The position numbers were made by a program, and so were the translations under genes. This document shows positions 15,032-22,023 of a stretch of DNA of 28,971 nucleotides, in pieces. A model generated the notes under the pieces. That model worked only from the letters and a program-made list of their open reading frames with translations. It ran no database searches and was not told the origin of the DNA. Position 1 is the first letter of the stretch; each line of letters begins with the position of its first letter. The DNA is from an uncultured Collinsella sp. (GTDB taxonomy: Bacteria > Actinomycetota > Coriobacteriia > Coriobacteriales > Coriobacteriaceae). The stretch is taken from the NCBI GenBank assembly GCA_959020035.1, contig CAUEQX010000006.1:1-28971 (forward strand), in the 5' to 3' direction.

Positions 15032-15132
15032 ACGCATCTCCTCCTCTACAGATAACAAATACGTTACCCGAGTCGGAAAGCTAAATATCACGCAATGAAC
15101 CGCAACTCGCTTCTATCGGCGAACGGTAGGTA

Positions 15133-15165
15133 GTAGCTAAAAAAGCCCCGTCCCAAATTAGCTAC
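15133..15165 (-). repeat. REP unit (copy 3), single
   Basis: A single 33-nt unit identical to the right arm of copy 1. On the minus strand it starts GTAGCTAATTTG and runs through GGGACGGGGCTTTTTTAGC to CTAC. Both ends read GTAGCTA outward, so the unit is itself an imperfect palindrome. It lies about 100 nt upstream of the transposase start, directly after the rsfS terminator. Confidence 0.88.
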
Positions 15166-15172
15166 TTTGGGC

Positions 15173-15215
15173 AAAAAGAAAGCCGGGCAGGTGCGGAAAA
15201 CCGCACCTGCCCGGC
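15173..15215 (-). terminator. Strong rho-independent terminator after rsfS
   Basis: A perfect 15-bp GC-rich stem (15182-15196 with 15201-15215) closes a 4-nt loop. On the minus strand it is followed by TTTCTTTTTG. It ends the mre-rod-obg-rsfS gene run and protects the transposase region from readthrough. Confidence 0.93.
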
Positions 15216-15228
15216 GATATGCGTGAGG

Positions 15229-15257
15229 GTAGCTAAACCCCGTCTCAAATGAGCTAC
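15229..15257 (-). repeat. REP unit (copy 4), shortened variant at the rsfS stop
   Basis: A 29-nt variant, read on the minus strand as GTAGCTCATTTGAGACGGGG then TTTAGCTAC. Four bases of the T run are missing and several bases differ from copy 3. It has the same orientation as copy 3, with the terminator between them. Its first G is the last base of the rsfS stop codon. Confidence 0.8.
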
Positions 15258-15712
15258 TAGAGGAGGTTGAGGGGGAGCTGGGGAGCGTCTCCCCAGAGTT
15301 TCTCGAGGCGGTAGAAGTCGCGGGCTTCGGGAGTGAAGACGTGGACGACAACCGAACCGTAGTCCATGAGCATCCAGGTCTTCTGCTCGCGACCCTCGAT
15401 GGAGAACGGGTGCTCGCCGCAAGCCTCGGCGACCTTCTCCTCGATCTCGTCGACGATAGAATCGACCTGGCGGTTGTTGGTACCGGTGGCAAGCACAAAG
15501 TAGTCGCATACGTCGGAAAGCTCGGTCAGGTCGAGCACCTGAACGTCCTCGCCCTTCTTGTCGTAGGCGGCCTGTGCGGCGGCGCGGGCGACATCCTCGG
15601 CGGCGACACCGCTCGCGGACAGCGAGGCGGCAGTGCGGTCGGACGTGGCGGCGAAGCTCTTGTGCTCCACATGTTCAAGAATCTGCTCGTCGGTCATGGT
15701 CTCGTCGGCCAT
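15257..15712 (-). CDS. rsfS: Ribosomal silencing factor RsfS
   Basis: RsfS binds L14 on the 50S subunit and blocks subunit joining when nutrients are scarce. The 151-residue protein has the family core DLTELSDVCDYFVLATGTNNRQV, the middle EHPFSIEGREQKTWMLMDYGSVVVHVFTPEARDFYRLEKLWGDAP (about 105-145) and ends soon after. About 45 residues precede the core, rich in Ala, longer than in many orthologues. ATG 15712 is preceded by AAAGAGG. The genes upstream are yqeK and nadD, the usual neighbours of rsfS. The stop codon abuts a REP unit, so its C-terminal end may have been changed. Confidence 0.95.
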   Translation of the reverse strand: MADETMTDEQILEHVEHKSFAATSDRTAASLSASGVAAEDVARAAAQAAYDKKGEDVQVLDLTELSDVCDYFVLATGTNNRQVDSIVDEIEEKVAEACGEHPFSIEGREQKTWMLMDYGSVVVHVFTPEARDFYRLEKLWGDAPQLPLNLL

Positions 15713-15739
15713 GGAATACCTCTTTCTAGACAGCCCGAG

Positions 15740-16348
15740 CTAGCGCAGCTGGGCGTAATGGTTGTAAATCGAAATAGCCGTGGGATAAAGATAGCGCCCG
15801 GACTGGATCACATAGACCAAACCCTGCGCAAAACAGGAGAAGAACAACTCGTCGAGCGACGACTCCCCCACCATCTTGCGCAGCGCATGCGCATAGTCGC
15901 CGTGGCGGTTGGGCTCGATGGCATCGGCCACAAAGACCACCATATCGAGCGGCGTCATGTCGCAAGCGCCCACGGTATGACGGTCGACAGCCTGGAAAAC
16001 GGCCGGCGACAACTCGGGGAAAAGCTGCGGAAGCTCATAGGCGGCAACAGGACCATGCAAAAGCGGCGTCGCGGCGGAAGGAGAGCCGGCAATCTTAATG
16101 CCGTAATGCAGAGCGCGCGTAACCAGCTCGTCGCCGGAGAGCACTTTGTCCCAGTCGTGGATCAGACCGGCAGCAGCGGCATCAAAGCGGTCAACGCCGT
16201 AGACCTCGGCCAGATGAAGTGCGGTCTCGGCAACACCCAGCGAATGCACATAGCGCTTGCGCTTATCCTTCATGCGAACATCGAGCAGCTCTTGAATGCG
16301 CTTGAGCAGTGCGCGCTCATCGCCCTCAAACTGATCCTCTACCGACAA
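15740..16348 (-). CDS. yqeK: HD-domain Ap4A hydrolase YqeK
   Basis: YqeK-type enzymes split diadenosine tetraphosphate symmetrically into two ADP. The 202-residue HD-superfamily protein shows RYVHSLGVAETA (H35), GLIHDWDK (H64, D65), the downstream histidines in LLHGPVAAY (H98) and AVDRHTVG (H124), and VFVADAIEPNR (D142), fitting the family's metal site. The start is the TTG at 16348 (GGGGG upstream). An ATG 25 codons later would leave only a few residues before the first conserved histidine. It lies between nadD and rsfS as in many Gram-positive genomes and is surely cotranscribed with them. Confidence 0.92.
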   Translation of the reverse strand: MSVEDQFEGDERALLKRIQELLDVRMKDKRKRYVHSLGVAETALHLAEVYGVDRFDAAAAGLIHDWDKVLSGDELVTRALHYGIKIAGSPSAATPLLHGPVAAYELPQLFPELSPAVFQAVDRHTVGACDMTPLDMVVFVADAIEPNRHGDYAHALRKMVGESSLDELFFSCFAQGLVYVIQSGRYLYPTAISIYNHYAQLR

Positions 16349-16360
16349 CGTAGACCCCCA

Positions 16361-17038
16361 TCACTCAAAATCTTCTTGGCCCAAATCGGCATATAGCCTG
16401 CGTTTGCGAATGTAGCCGAGCACGGACTCGCTTGTAAGATAGCGCACGCTCATACCGCGGGCAACTCGCTTACGAATGTTCGTCGAGCTGATCGCCAACG
16501 CTGGAATCTGAATATAGCGCACGTCGAACGGCAGCCCCGACTCTTTGATTCGGGCACGCGCCGTATCGATATCAAAGCCCGGTCGTGTCGCCGCAATAAA
16601 GGTAGCAAGCTCAGCGATTCGTTCGGCATCATGCCAGGTCACGATATCGATGATCGCGTCGGCGCCCGTAATAAAGTAGAGCTTTACCTGCGGCGGGTAA
16701 AAGTCGCGAAGGGCATGAAGCGTATCGGCCGTATAGGTTACGCCCGGGCGGTCGATCTCGAACCGGCTCGCCAAAAAAGCCGGGTTCGCGGCGGTGGCGA
16801 GGACCGTCATGGCATAACGGTCCTCGGCAGGCGTCACCGGCTTGTCAAGCTTAAAGGCAGGAGAACCCGCCGGCATAAAGAGCACAGCGTCCAAGTCGAG
16901 CGACTCGCGCGCCTGCTCGGCCGTCACCAGGTGCCCGTAATTGCTGGGATCGAACGTGCCACCCATAATGCCGAGCCTAAACTCCTGCCCGTCCTCTAGA
17001 GGAAGCTCGGGCAGACCGATTCCACCGCGCAGCGACAT
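16361..17038 (-). CDS. nadD: Nicotinate-nucleotide adenylyltransferase with an altered HxGH motif
   Basis: NadD joins nicotinate mononucleotide and ATP to give deamido-NAD in NAD synthesis. The 225-residue protein has LGIMGGTFDP at about 22-31, TYTADTLHALRDFYP, FITGADAIIDIVTWHDAERI and the C-terminal ISSTNIRKR (about 183-191). The expected IHxGH reads SNYGH: the first catalytic histidine is replaced by asparagine (N33), while H36 is kept. The GAT CCC AGC AAT TAC GGG CAC codons are unambiguous. About 20 residues precede the usual start. It follows obgE by three bases and precedes yqeK by 12. I still call it NadD from all other motifs and its context. Confidence 0.93.
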   Translation of the reverse strand: MSLRGGIGLPELPLEDGQEFRLGIMGGTFDPSNYGHLVTAEQARESLDLDAVLFMPAGSPAFKLDKPVTPAEDRYAMTVLATAANPAFLASRFEIDRPGVTYTADTLHALRDFYPPQVKLYFITGADAIIDIVTWHDAERIAELATFIAATRPGFDIDTARARIKESGLPFDVRYIQIPALAISSTNIRKRVARGMSVRYLTSESVLGYIRKRRLYADLGQEDFE

Positions 17039-17041
17039 GGC

Positions 17042-18508
17042 TTACTCGCCCTCCGGTGTCTCGGTATCGCCCGCGGCATCCGCCGCATCGACAACCTCGA
17101 CTCCCTCATCCGCAGCATCGGCCACGTCAATGGCTTCAACGGCAACGTCCTCGCCAGCATCCTCGAGCTCCTCGTACTCCGAGAAGTCCTCGGCGCCCTC
17201 AAAGTCAAAGGCGCGCTGGCAAATGCGGACCTCGTCGCCCGCACGGCAACCGGCCTTCTCGAGCGCGTCGTCAACACCCATACGCGCAAACTTATGCTGC
17301 AGGTAAATGACGGCTTCCTCGTTTTCCCAGTCGGTCTGGATGACCATACGCTCAATGGCACGACCGACCACGCGGAAGGCACCGGGCTCTTCCTGAACAA
17401 TGCGGAAACGCTTCTCACGCTGCAGGCGACGGCGCTCCCACTCATCGTCGCGCAGAACGACCGGCTCATCCGAGACAGCCAACTCGGCGCGCAGCTTAGC
17501 CACCTGCTCGCCCACGGCAAGCATCAGCGTGTTGAGGCCGGCGCCCGTCACGGCAGACACGGCAAAGAACATATGTCCATCGTCGAGCGCTGCGCGCTTG
17601 AGGTCGGCAATCTTGTCGGCCGTGCCCGGCGCATCGCACTTGTTGGCAACGACGATCTGCGGACGCTCCGAAAGCTCGGCGCCATACTGCTCGAGCTCGC
17701 GGTTGATGATGTGGTAATCCTCGACCGGATCGCGATCCTCAAAACCACCCGTCATGTCGACGACGTGCATGATCAGGGCCGTACGCTCAATGTGGCGCAG
17801 GAACTGGTGACCCAGGCCCTTACCCTCGCTCGCGCCTTCGATAAGACCGGGGACGTCGGCAACGACGTAAGAATATTCACCGGCACGCACCATGCCGAGG
17901 TTCGGCACGAGCGTGGTAAACGGGTAGTCAGCAATCTTGGGACGGGCGGCACTCATGCGCGCGATGAGCGATGACTTACCCACGGAGGGAAAGCCCACGA
18001 GCGCGGCATCGGCCATAAGCTTCATCTCGAGCTCGATCCAGTGCTCCTCGGCCGGTTCGCCCAACTGGGCAAAGGTCGGAGCGCGACGCACCGACGTCAC
18101 AAAGTGCGTGTTGCCCAGACCGCCGGCACCGCCGGGCGCCACGACGACGCGCTCGCCGTCGTGCACCAGGTCGGCAATCTCAAACATCGGGGTCTGCGTC
18201 TCGGGATCGAGCTCGCGCACCACGGTACCCATAGGGACCTTGAGAATCAGGTCCTCGCCGCTCTTGCCGTTACGACGGGCACCCTGCCCGTGCGTGCCGC
18301 GCTCGGCGCGAAAGTGATGCTTAAAGCGGTAATCGATCAGCGAAGACAGCTGAGCATCGGCCTGGATGACGACATTGCCGCCACGACCGCCGTCGCCGCC
18401 ATCGGGGCCGCCCTTGGGGACAAATGCCTCGCGCCTAAACGACATGCATCCGGCTCCGCCGTCGCCGCCGCACACGTTAATGCGGCTGATATCGGTGAAC
18501 TGTGACAA
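17042..18508 (-). CDS. obgE: Obg family GTPase (ribosome assembly)
   Basis: This essential GTPase is involved in 50S maturation and stress signalling. The 488 residues comprise the glycine-rich Obg fold (1-160: GGDGGAGCMSFRREAFVPKGG), the GTPase domain with G1 GFPSVGKSS (172-180), G2 around T198-T199 (YPFTTLVPNLG), G3 DVPGLIEGA (218-226) and G4 NKCD (289-292), and the C-terminal OCT domain (about 365-435). A roughly 45-residue acidic Ala/Asp/Glu-rich tail follows. The TTG start at 18508 is preceded by AGGAGG. This ribosome site lies directly after the rpmA terminator T run, so obgE is read at a reduced level from rplU-rpmA or from a hidden promoter. Confidence 0.97.
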   Translation of the reverse strand: MSQFTDISRINVCGGDGGAGCMSFRREAFVPKGGPDGGDGGRGGNVVIQADAQLSSLIDYRFKHHFRAERGTHGQGARRNGKSGEDLILKVPMGTVVRELDPETQTPMFEIADLVHDGERVVVAPGGAGGLGNTHFVTSVRRAPTFAQLGEPAEEHWIELEMKLMADAALVGFPSVGKSSLIARMSAARPKIADYPFTTLVPNLGMVRAGEYSYVVADVPGLIEGASEGKGLGHQFLRHIERTALIMHVVDMTGGFEDRDPVEDYHIINRELEQYGAELSERPQIVVANKCDAPGTADKIADLKRAALDDGHMFFAVSAVTGAGLNTLMLAVGEQVAKLRAELAVSDEPVVLRDDEWERRRLQREKRFRIVQEEPGAFRVVGRAIERMVIQTDWENEEAVIYLQHKFARMGVDDALEKAGCRAGDEVRICQRAFDFEGAEDFSEYEELEDAGEDVAVEAIDVADAADEGVEVVDAADAAGDTETPEGE

Positions 18509-18523
18509 CAGAATCGCCTCCTA

Positions 18524-18568
18524 CAAAAAAGAGGGAGACCCTTGAATCCTAAAACTCAAGTGCCTCCC
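18524..18568 (-). terminator. Intra-operon terminator between rpmA and obgE
   Basis: GGGAG/CTCCC and CTTGA/TCAAG pair around a 3-by-3 internal loop, with a 10-nt end loop. On the minus strand TCTTTTTTG follows. It lies about 25 nt after the rpmA stop and probably lets part of the transcripts through into obgE. Confidence 0.72.
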
Positions 18569-18593
18569 ACATATGTGCTCTATGAAGGGTGAA

Positions 18594-18851
18594 TTACGCG
18601 TTCGCGAGCGGGCGTACGCTGACCCTGTGCTTGATACCCTTGTGGAACTCAACGGTACCGTCGACCAGCGCGAACAGCGTGTCGTCCTTACCACGGCCAA
18701 CGTTCTCACCCGGGTGGATGTGCGTGCCGTGCTGACGGACGAGAATCGTGCCCGTGGTTACCGTCTGGCCGGCATAGCGCTTCGTGCCAAGGCGCTGACC
18801 GCGGGAGTCACGGCCATTACGGGAGGAACCGAGTCCTTTTTTGTGTGCCAT
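18594..18851 (-). CDS. rpmA: 50S ribosomal protein L27
   Basis: L27 reaches into the peptidyl transferase centre. The 85-residue protein begins AHKKGLGSSRNGRDSRGQRLG and includes the conserved GTILVRQHGTHIHPGENVGRG segment. There is no N-terminal Firmicutes-type cleavable extension (which ends in a phenylalanine cleavage site), so the mature N-terminus is encoded directly, as in Actinobacteria and E. coli. It follows rplU by 33 nt. Confidence 0.98.
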   Translation of the reverse strand: MAHKKGLGSSRNGRDSRGQRLGTKRYAGQTVTTGTILVRQHGTHIHPGENVGRGKDDTLFALVDGTVEFHKGIKHRVSVRPLANA

Positions 18852-18884
18852 TGTGTATACCTACTCTTTCGTTACGAGTGTAAT

Positions 18885-19259
18885 CTACTCGGCGACGGGA
18901 GCCTCGGCAACAGCCTCAGCCTCTGCCTTGACAGCCTTCTTGGCGCGGGAGGTAGCCTGAACCTTCACGATCTTCAGCTTGGTGAGCTGCTGACGGTGAC
19001 CCTTCAGACGACGATAGCGCTTGCGCTTGTGGAACTTGAAGACCAGCTGCTTCTCGCCCTTGAACTGCTCAACGATCTGAGCGGTAACCTTGGCCTTGGC
19101 CAGCTTGTCGGGATCGGTGACGATCCTCTTACCATCGTTGAGGAAGATAACCGGCAGGGTGACCTTGTCGCCCTCATTGCCCTCGATCTTCTCGACGGTG
19201 ATGACATCGTCGGTGGCGACCTTGTACTGCTTGCCGCCCGTGTTAACGATTGCGTACAT
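18885..19259 (-). CDS. rplU: 50S ribosomal protein L21
   Basis: L21 binds 23S rRNA. The 124-residue protein begins MYAIVNTGGKQYKVA and has the family end region FKFHKRKRYRRLKGHRQQLT, followed by an Ala/Glu/Lys-rich tail ending EAPVAE that is not part of the usual core. I chose the ATG at 19259 because the family starts there and GAAGGG lies upstream; an in-frame ATG at 19280 is not needed. It has its own promoter (19302-19330), which overlaps the end of the upstream gene, and is followed by rpmA and obgE, the universal order. Confidence 0.98.
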   Translation of the reverse strand: MYAIVNTGGKQYKVATDDVITVEKIEGNEGDKVTLPVIFLNDGKRIVTDPDKLAKAKVTAQIVEQFKGEKQLVFKFHKRKRYRRLKGHRQQLTKLKIVKVQATSRAKKAVKAEAEAVAEAPVAE

Positions 19260-19301
19260 GTTTACTTGCCCTTCATGCATCAGTTAGTGCAACAGCCGAA
19301 T

Positions 19302-19330
19302 ATAGTAGCAGGCGAAAATACCCCCGTCAA
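19302..19330 (-). promoter_or_regulatory. Sigma-70-type promoter for rplU-rpmA
   Basis: Minus-strand TTGACG, exactly 17 bases, then TACTAT, close to consensus. The -35 overlaps the stop codon of the TIGR03936 gene. Transcription should start near 19295, about 36 nt before the rplU start. Confidence 0.78.
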
Positions 19331-20139
19331 CGAGTATGTGGAGCAAATCCACAAGTTCGCACAGGTATGGGGCTGACGAGTCGGCCCTCGTCGTCCTCGC
19401 ATGCTTGATTCTGACGCTCGACATCGTAGGAGCAGATGGTCACGAGGTCTTGCATACCGGTGGAAACAATAGGTGCATCCACGCCCGGGGTCAAGCCCTG
19501 CAACAAAACATCAGCAGCAGAAAGCAAAATTTCCGGACGCATGGAGCCCTCGTTGTCGGCATGCGTGTCGAGCATGAGCACCAAATGGTCCGGGCGCTCC
19601 CCCGCCGTGAGCTCATAGCCCACGAGCGTGTGATCCAAATCCAAGCGCTTGCTCTTTTTGCCGCGCGCGTAGTCGATGCCGTGGCCCGCGCGCAGCGTGT
19701 CGATCGCACGACGCACCTCGTCGGCGCTTACGGGCGCCTCGGGATCCAAGTGCAGGTCGATGCGATACGACAGGCGCGTGAGCTGCGCCGTCAACGCCGG
19801 CGTGCGCACGTCGATGTACGCCGCCTCGATGGGCGCCAGATCGGCCGGAGACGCCGCAGCCAGGCGCCCAAACGCCTCGTCGAGCGCCACGAACTCGGTC
19901 ATAAACAGGTCATACCACTCGCAGGTCGACGACGTACCCACCGGCAGCGCCGAAGAGAAGCCCACGCGCATGTGCGGAGAGAAGCCCTGCGTGACGGCAT
20001 AGGGAAGTCCCGCACGGCGCACGATGCGCTCAATGGTATGGATTACTTCGAGATGGCCCAGGTACTTAAGGCGATCGCGCTTGCCATAGCGAACACGAAG
20101 CCTAAAGAGCGAGGGGTTGTCGGTCAGGCGCTCACTCAT
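19327..20139 (-). CDS. TIGR03936 / DUF2344 family radical-SAM-linked protein
   Basis: This 270-residue protein of unknown function almost always accompanies the TIGR03960 radical SAM enzyme, either fused to it or encoded next to it. The conserved N-terminal half reads RLRVRYGKRDRLKYLGHLEV, then RRAGLPYAVTQGFSPHMRVGF and SALPVGTSSTCEWYDL, the family signature. The C-terminal half is less conserved. Its ATG overlaps the stop of the radical SAM gene (ATGA), so the two proteins are translationally coupled and probably act together. The constant neighbourhood with rplU, rpmA and obgE suggests a task linked to ribosomes or RNA, but this is inference. Confidence 0.9.
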   Translation of the reverse strand: MSERLTDNPSLFRLRVRYGKRDRLKYLGHLEVIHTIERIVRRAGLPYAVTQGFSPHMRVGFSSALPVGTSSTCEWYDLFMTEFVALDEAFGRLAAASPADLAPIEAAYIDVRTPALTAQLTRLSYRIDLHLDPEAPVSADEVRRAIDTLRAGHGIDYARGKKSKRLDLDHTLVGYELTAGERPDHLVLMLDTHADNEGSMRPEILLSAADVLLQGLTPGVDAPIVSTGMQDLVTICSYDVERQNQACEDDEGRLVSPIPVRTCGFAPHTR

Positions 20140-22013
20140 GCGCGATCACCCATCAATACATTCTTGGCGTGGAGCGTGGGGCAGATCCCGCAGCCGGTGC
20201 ACGACGTGCGGGTACAGTCGGGAGTCGTGACGCCCTCGAGCGAGCGACGGTACTCGCGCTCGAGGAAGCCGCGCGTGCAGCCGGGGCTCACGTGCTCCCA
20301 CGGCAGGCGCCAGTCCAACTCGTAGGGCAGGTGCACGAGCTCATTGAGGTCGATGCCGTTTTTGGCAGCAGCTTCCTTCCAGTTATCGAGCGAGAAATGC
20401 TCTACCCAGGCGTCAAAGCGAGAGCCCGAGCGCCAAGCATCGATGATGACGGGCGTCATGTCACGACCGGCGCGGGAAAGCGCGGCCTCGATGAGCGAGG
20501 TCTCGGCATCGTGGTAATGCACGCGGACGGCACGGTTGCGAACGCTCGTGATAAGCAACTTCTGGCGACGCTTGACGTCGTCGTAGTCGAGCTGCGGGCA
20601 CCACTGGAACGGCGTGGCAGCCTTGGGGATAAAGACCGAAACCGAGATGGACACCGAGATCGAGCCGCGACGAGCCTTGGGCACCACGGAACGACCGAGC
20701 TCCAGCACGTGATCGGCCAGATTGGCGATGGCCACGATGTCCTCATCGCGCTCGCCGGGAAGGCCCATCATAAAGTAGAGCTTCATGCGGTTCCAGCCGG
20801 CCTCGAAGGCCGCCTTGGCCGCACGGTCCAGGTCCTCCTCGGTCACGTTCTTGTTAATGATGTCGCGCATGCGCTGGCTGCCGGCCTCGGGCGCGAACGT
20901 CAGGCCGCCCTTCTTTTCGCCGGCGACCGACTCGGCCATATCCACGCCAAACGAATCCAGGCGCTGCGACGGAATAGACACGCGTATACCCGTATCCTCC
21001 AGGCGACGGTTGAGCCTGCCGAGCACGTCGCGAATGCAGGAGTGGTCGGTCGTGGAAAGCGAGGTCAGCGACACCTCGTCATAGCCGGTCTTTTCCAGAC
21101 CCTGAATCACCGACGAGACGATCTGGTCGGCCGAGCGCTCGCGCACCGGGCGATACGTCATGCCGGCCTGGCAAAAACGACAGCCGCGGGCGCAGCCGCG
21201 CAGGATCTCGATCGACAGGCGGTCGTGGACCAGCTGCGCATAGGGCACGCACGACTGCGACAGCGGATTCGTGGCGCCGAAATCCTCGACGACGCGCTTG
21301 TAGACCACGGTCGGCGCATCCTTGCCCTCACGCGGCACGGTGTAGCCATGCGGCGAGCAGGGCTCGTCGCGACGAACCTCATAGAGCGACGGCACGTAGT
21401 TGCCGGCAATGGATGCAAGCTGCTCAACAATCTGCGCGCGCGGGACTCCTTCGTCACGCAGGCGGCGATGCAGCTGACAGGTCTCGAGCAGCGATTCCTC
21501 ACCCTCACCGATGAGGATGGCATCGAAGAAGGCCGCGTACGGCTCGGGGTTGTACACCGAGGGACCGCCGGCGATGATAATGGGGTCGTCCTCGGTGCGG
21601 TCGGCCGCTAACAGCGGAATGCCAGCGAGGTCGAGAGCCTCGAGGAAGTTCGTCACCGCCATCTCGTGCGGCACATGCAGACCGACGATATCAAACGAAG
21701 CGACCGGCGCTGCACCCTCGAGCGAGAGCAGCGGAATACCCGCCTCGCGCATGGCATCACCCATATCGGGCCACGGCACATAGCCACGTTCGCAGGAGAT
21801 GCCCTCGGCCTGGTTAAGGATGTTGTAGAGGATGGCGATGCCCTGGTTGGGCAGACCGACCTCGTACACATCCGGGTAGATCAGGCAGCAACGGTAGTCG
21901 GCATCGGCCTTGGAAAGCGTGCCCCACTCGTGATCGATATAGCGACTCGGCTTCTCGACCTTGGCGAGCAACGGCTCAATTAAATGAAAACAGTCTTGGT
22001 ATGCAACGCGCAA
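20136..22013 (-). CDS. TIGR03960 family radical SAM protein (B12-binding-type N-terminal domain)
   Basis: The 625 residues divide into a Rossmann-like N-terminal domain of the cobalamin-binding type (about 40-175; YPDVYEVGLPNQGIAILYN, IAGGPSVYNPEPYA), a radical SAM core with RGCARGCRFCQAG (C274, C278, C281 bind the 4Fe-4S cluster) and a C-terminal cysteine-rich end CTRTSCTGCGICP that may bind another cluster. I do not see the DxHxxG cobalamin-ligand motif, so B12 binding is doubtful. The start is the TTG at 22013 with AGGGG upstream. It is coupled to the TIGR03936 gene. The substrate is unknown; methylthio- or methyltransfer-like chemistry is possible by family resemblance. Confidence 0.92.
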   Translation of the reverse strand: MRVAYQDCFHLIEPLLAKVEKPSRYIDHEWGTLSKADADYRCCLIYPDVYEVGLPNQGIAILYNILNQAEGISCERGYVPWPDMGDAMREAGIPLLSLEGAAPVASFDIVGLHVPHEMAVTNFLEALDLAGIPLLAADRTEDDPIIIAGGPSVYNPEPYAAFFDAILIGEGEESLLETCQLHRRLRDEGVPRAQIVEQLASIAGNYVPSLYEVRRDEPCSPHGYTVPREGKDAPTVVYKRVVEDFGATNPLSQSCVPYAQLVHDRLSIEILRGCARGCRFCQAGMTYRPVRERSADQIVSSVIQGLEKTGYDEVSLTSLSTTDHSCIRDVLGRLNRRLEDTGIRVSIPSQRLDSFGVDMAESVAGEKKGGLTFAPEAGSQRMRDIINKNVTEEDLDRAAKAAFEAGWNRMKLYFMMGLPGERDEDIVAIANLADHVLELGRSVVPKARRGSISVSISVSVFIPKAATPFQWCPQLDYDDVKRRQKLLITSVRNRAVRVHYHDAETSLIEAALSRAGRDMTPVIIDAWRSGSRFDAWVEHFSLDNWKEAAAKNGIDLNELVHLPYELDWRLPWEHVSPGCTRGFLEREYRRSLEGVTTPDCTRTSCTGCGICPTLHAKNVLMGDRA

Positions 22014-22023
22014 CGGAAAACCC

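Noticed and set aside
14282..15091. A complete IS200/IS605 insertion sequence
   Set aside because: No accessory tnpB, no subterminal hairpin ends at defined left and right boundaries. The GTAG repeats and the YIHDNP-type protein favour a REP-associated transposase.
14110..15257. CRISPR array
   Set aside because: The repeats vary in orientation and spacing, have no regular spacers and no cas genes nearby. They fit REP/REPIN elements next to a RAYT gene.
15341..16396. A 351-codon plus-strand open frame across rsfS and yqeK
   Set aside because: It spans two well-supported minus-strand genes and has no family motifs.
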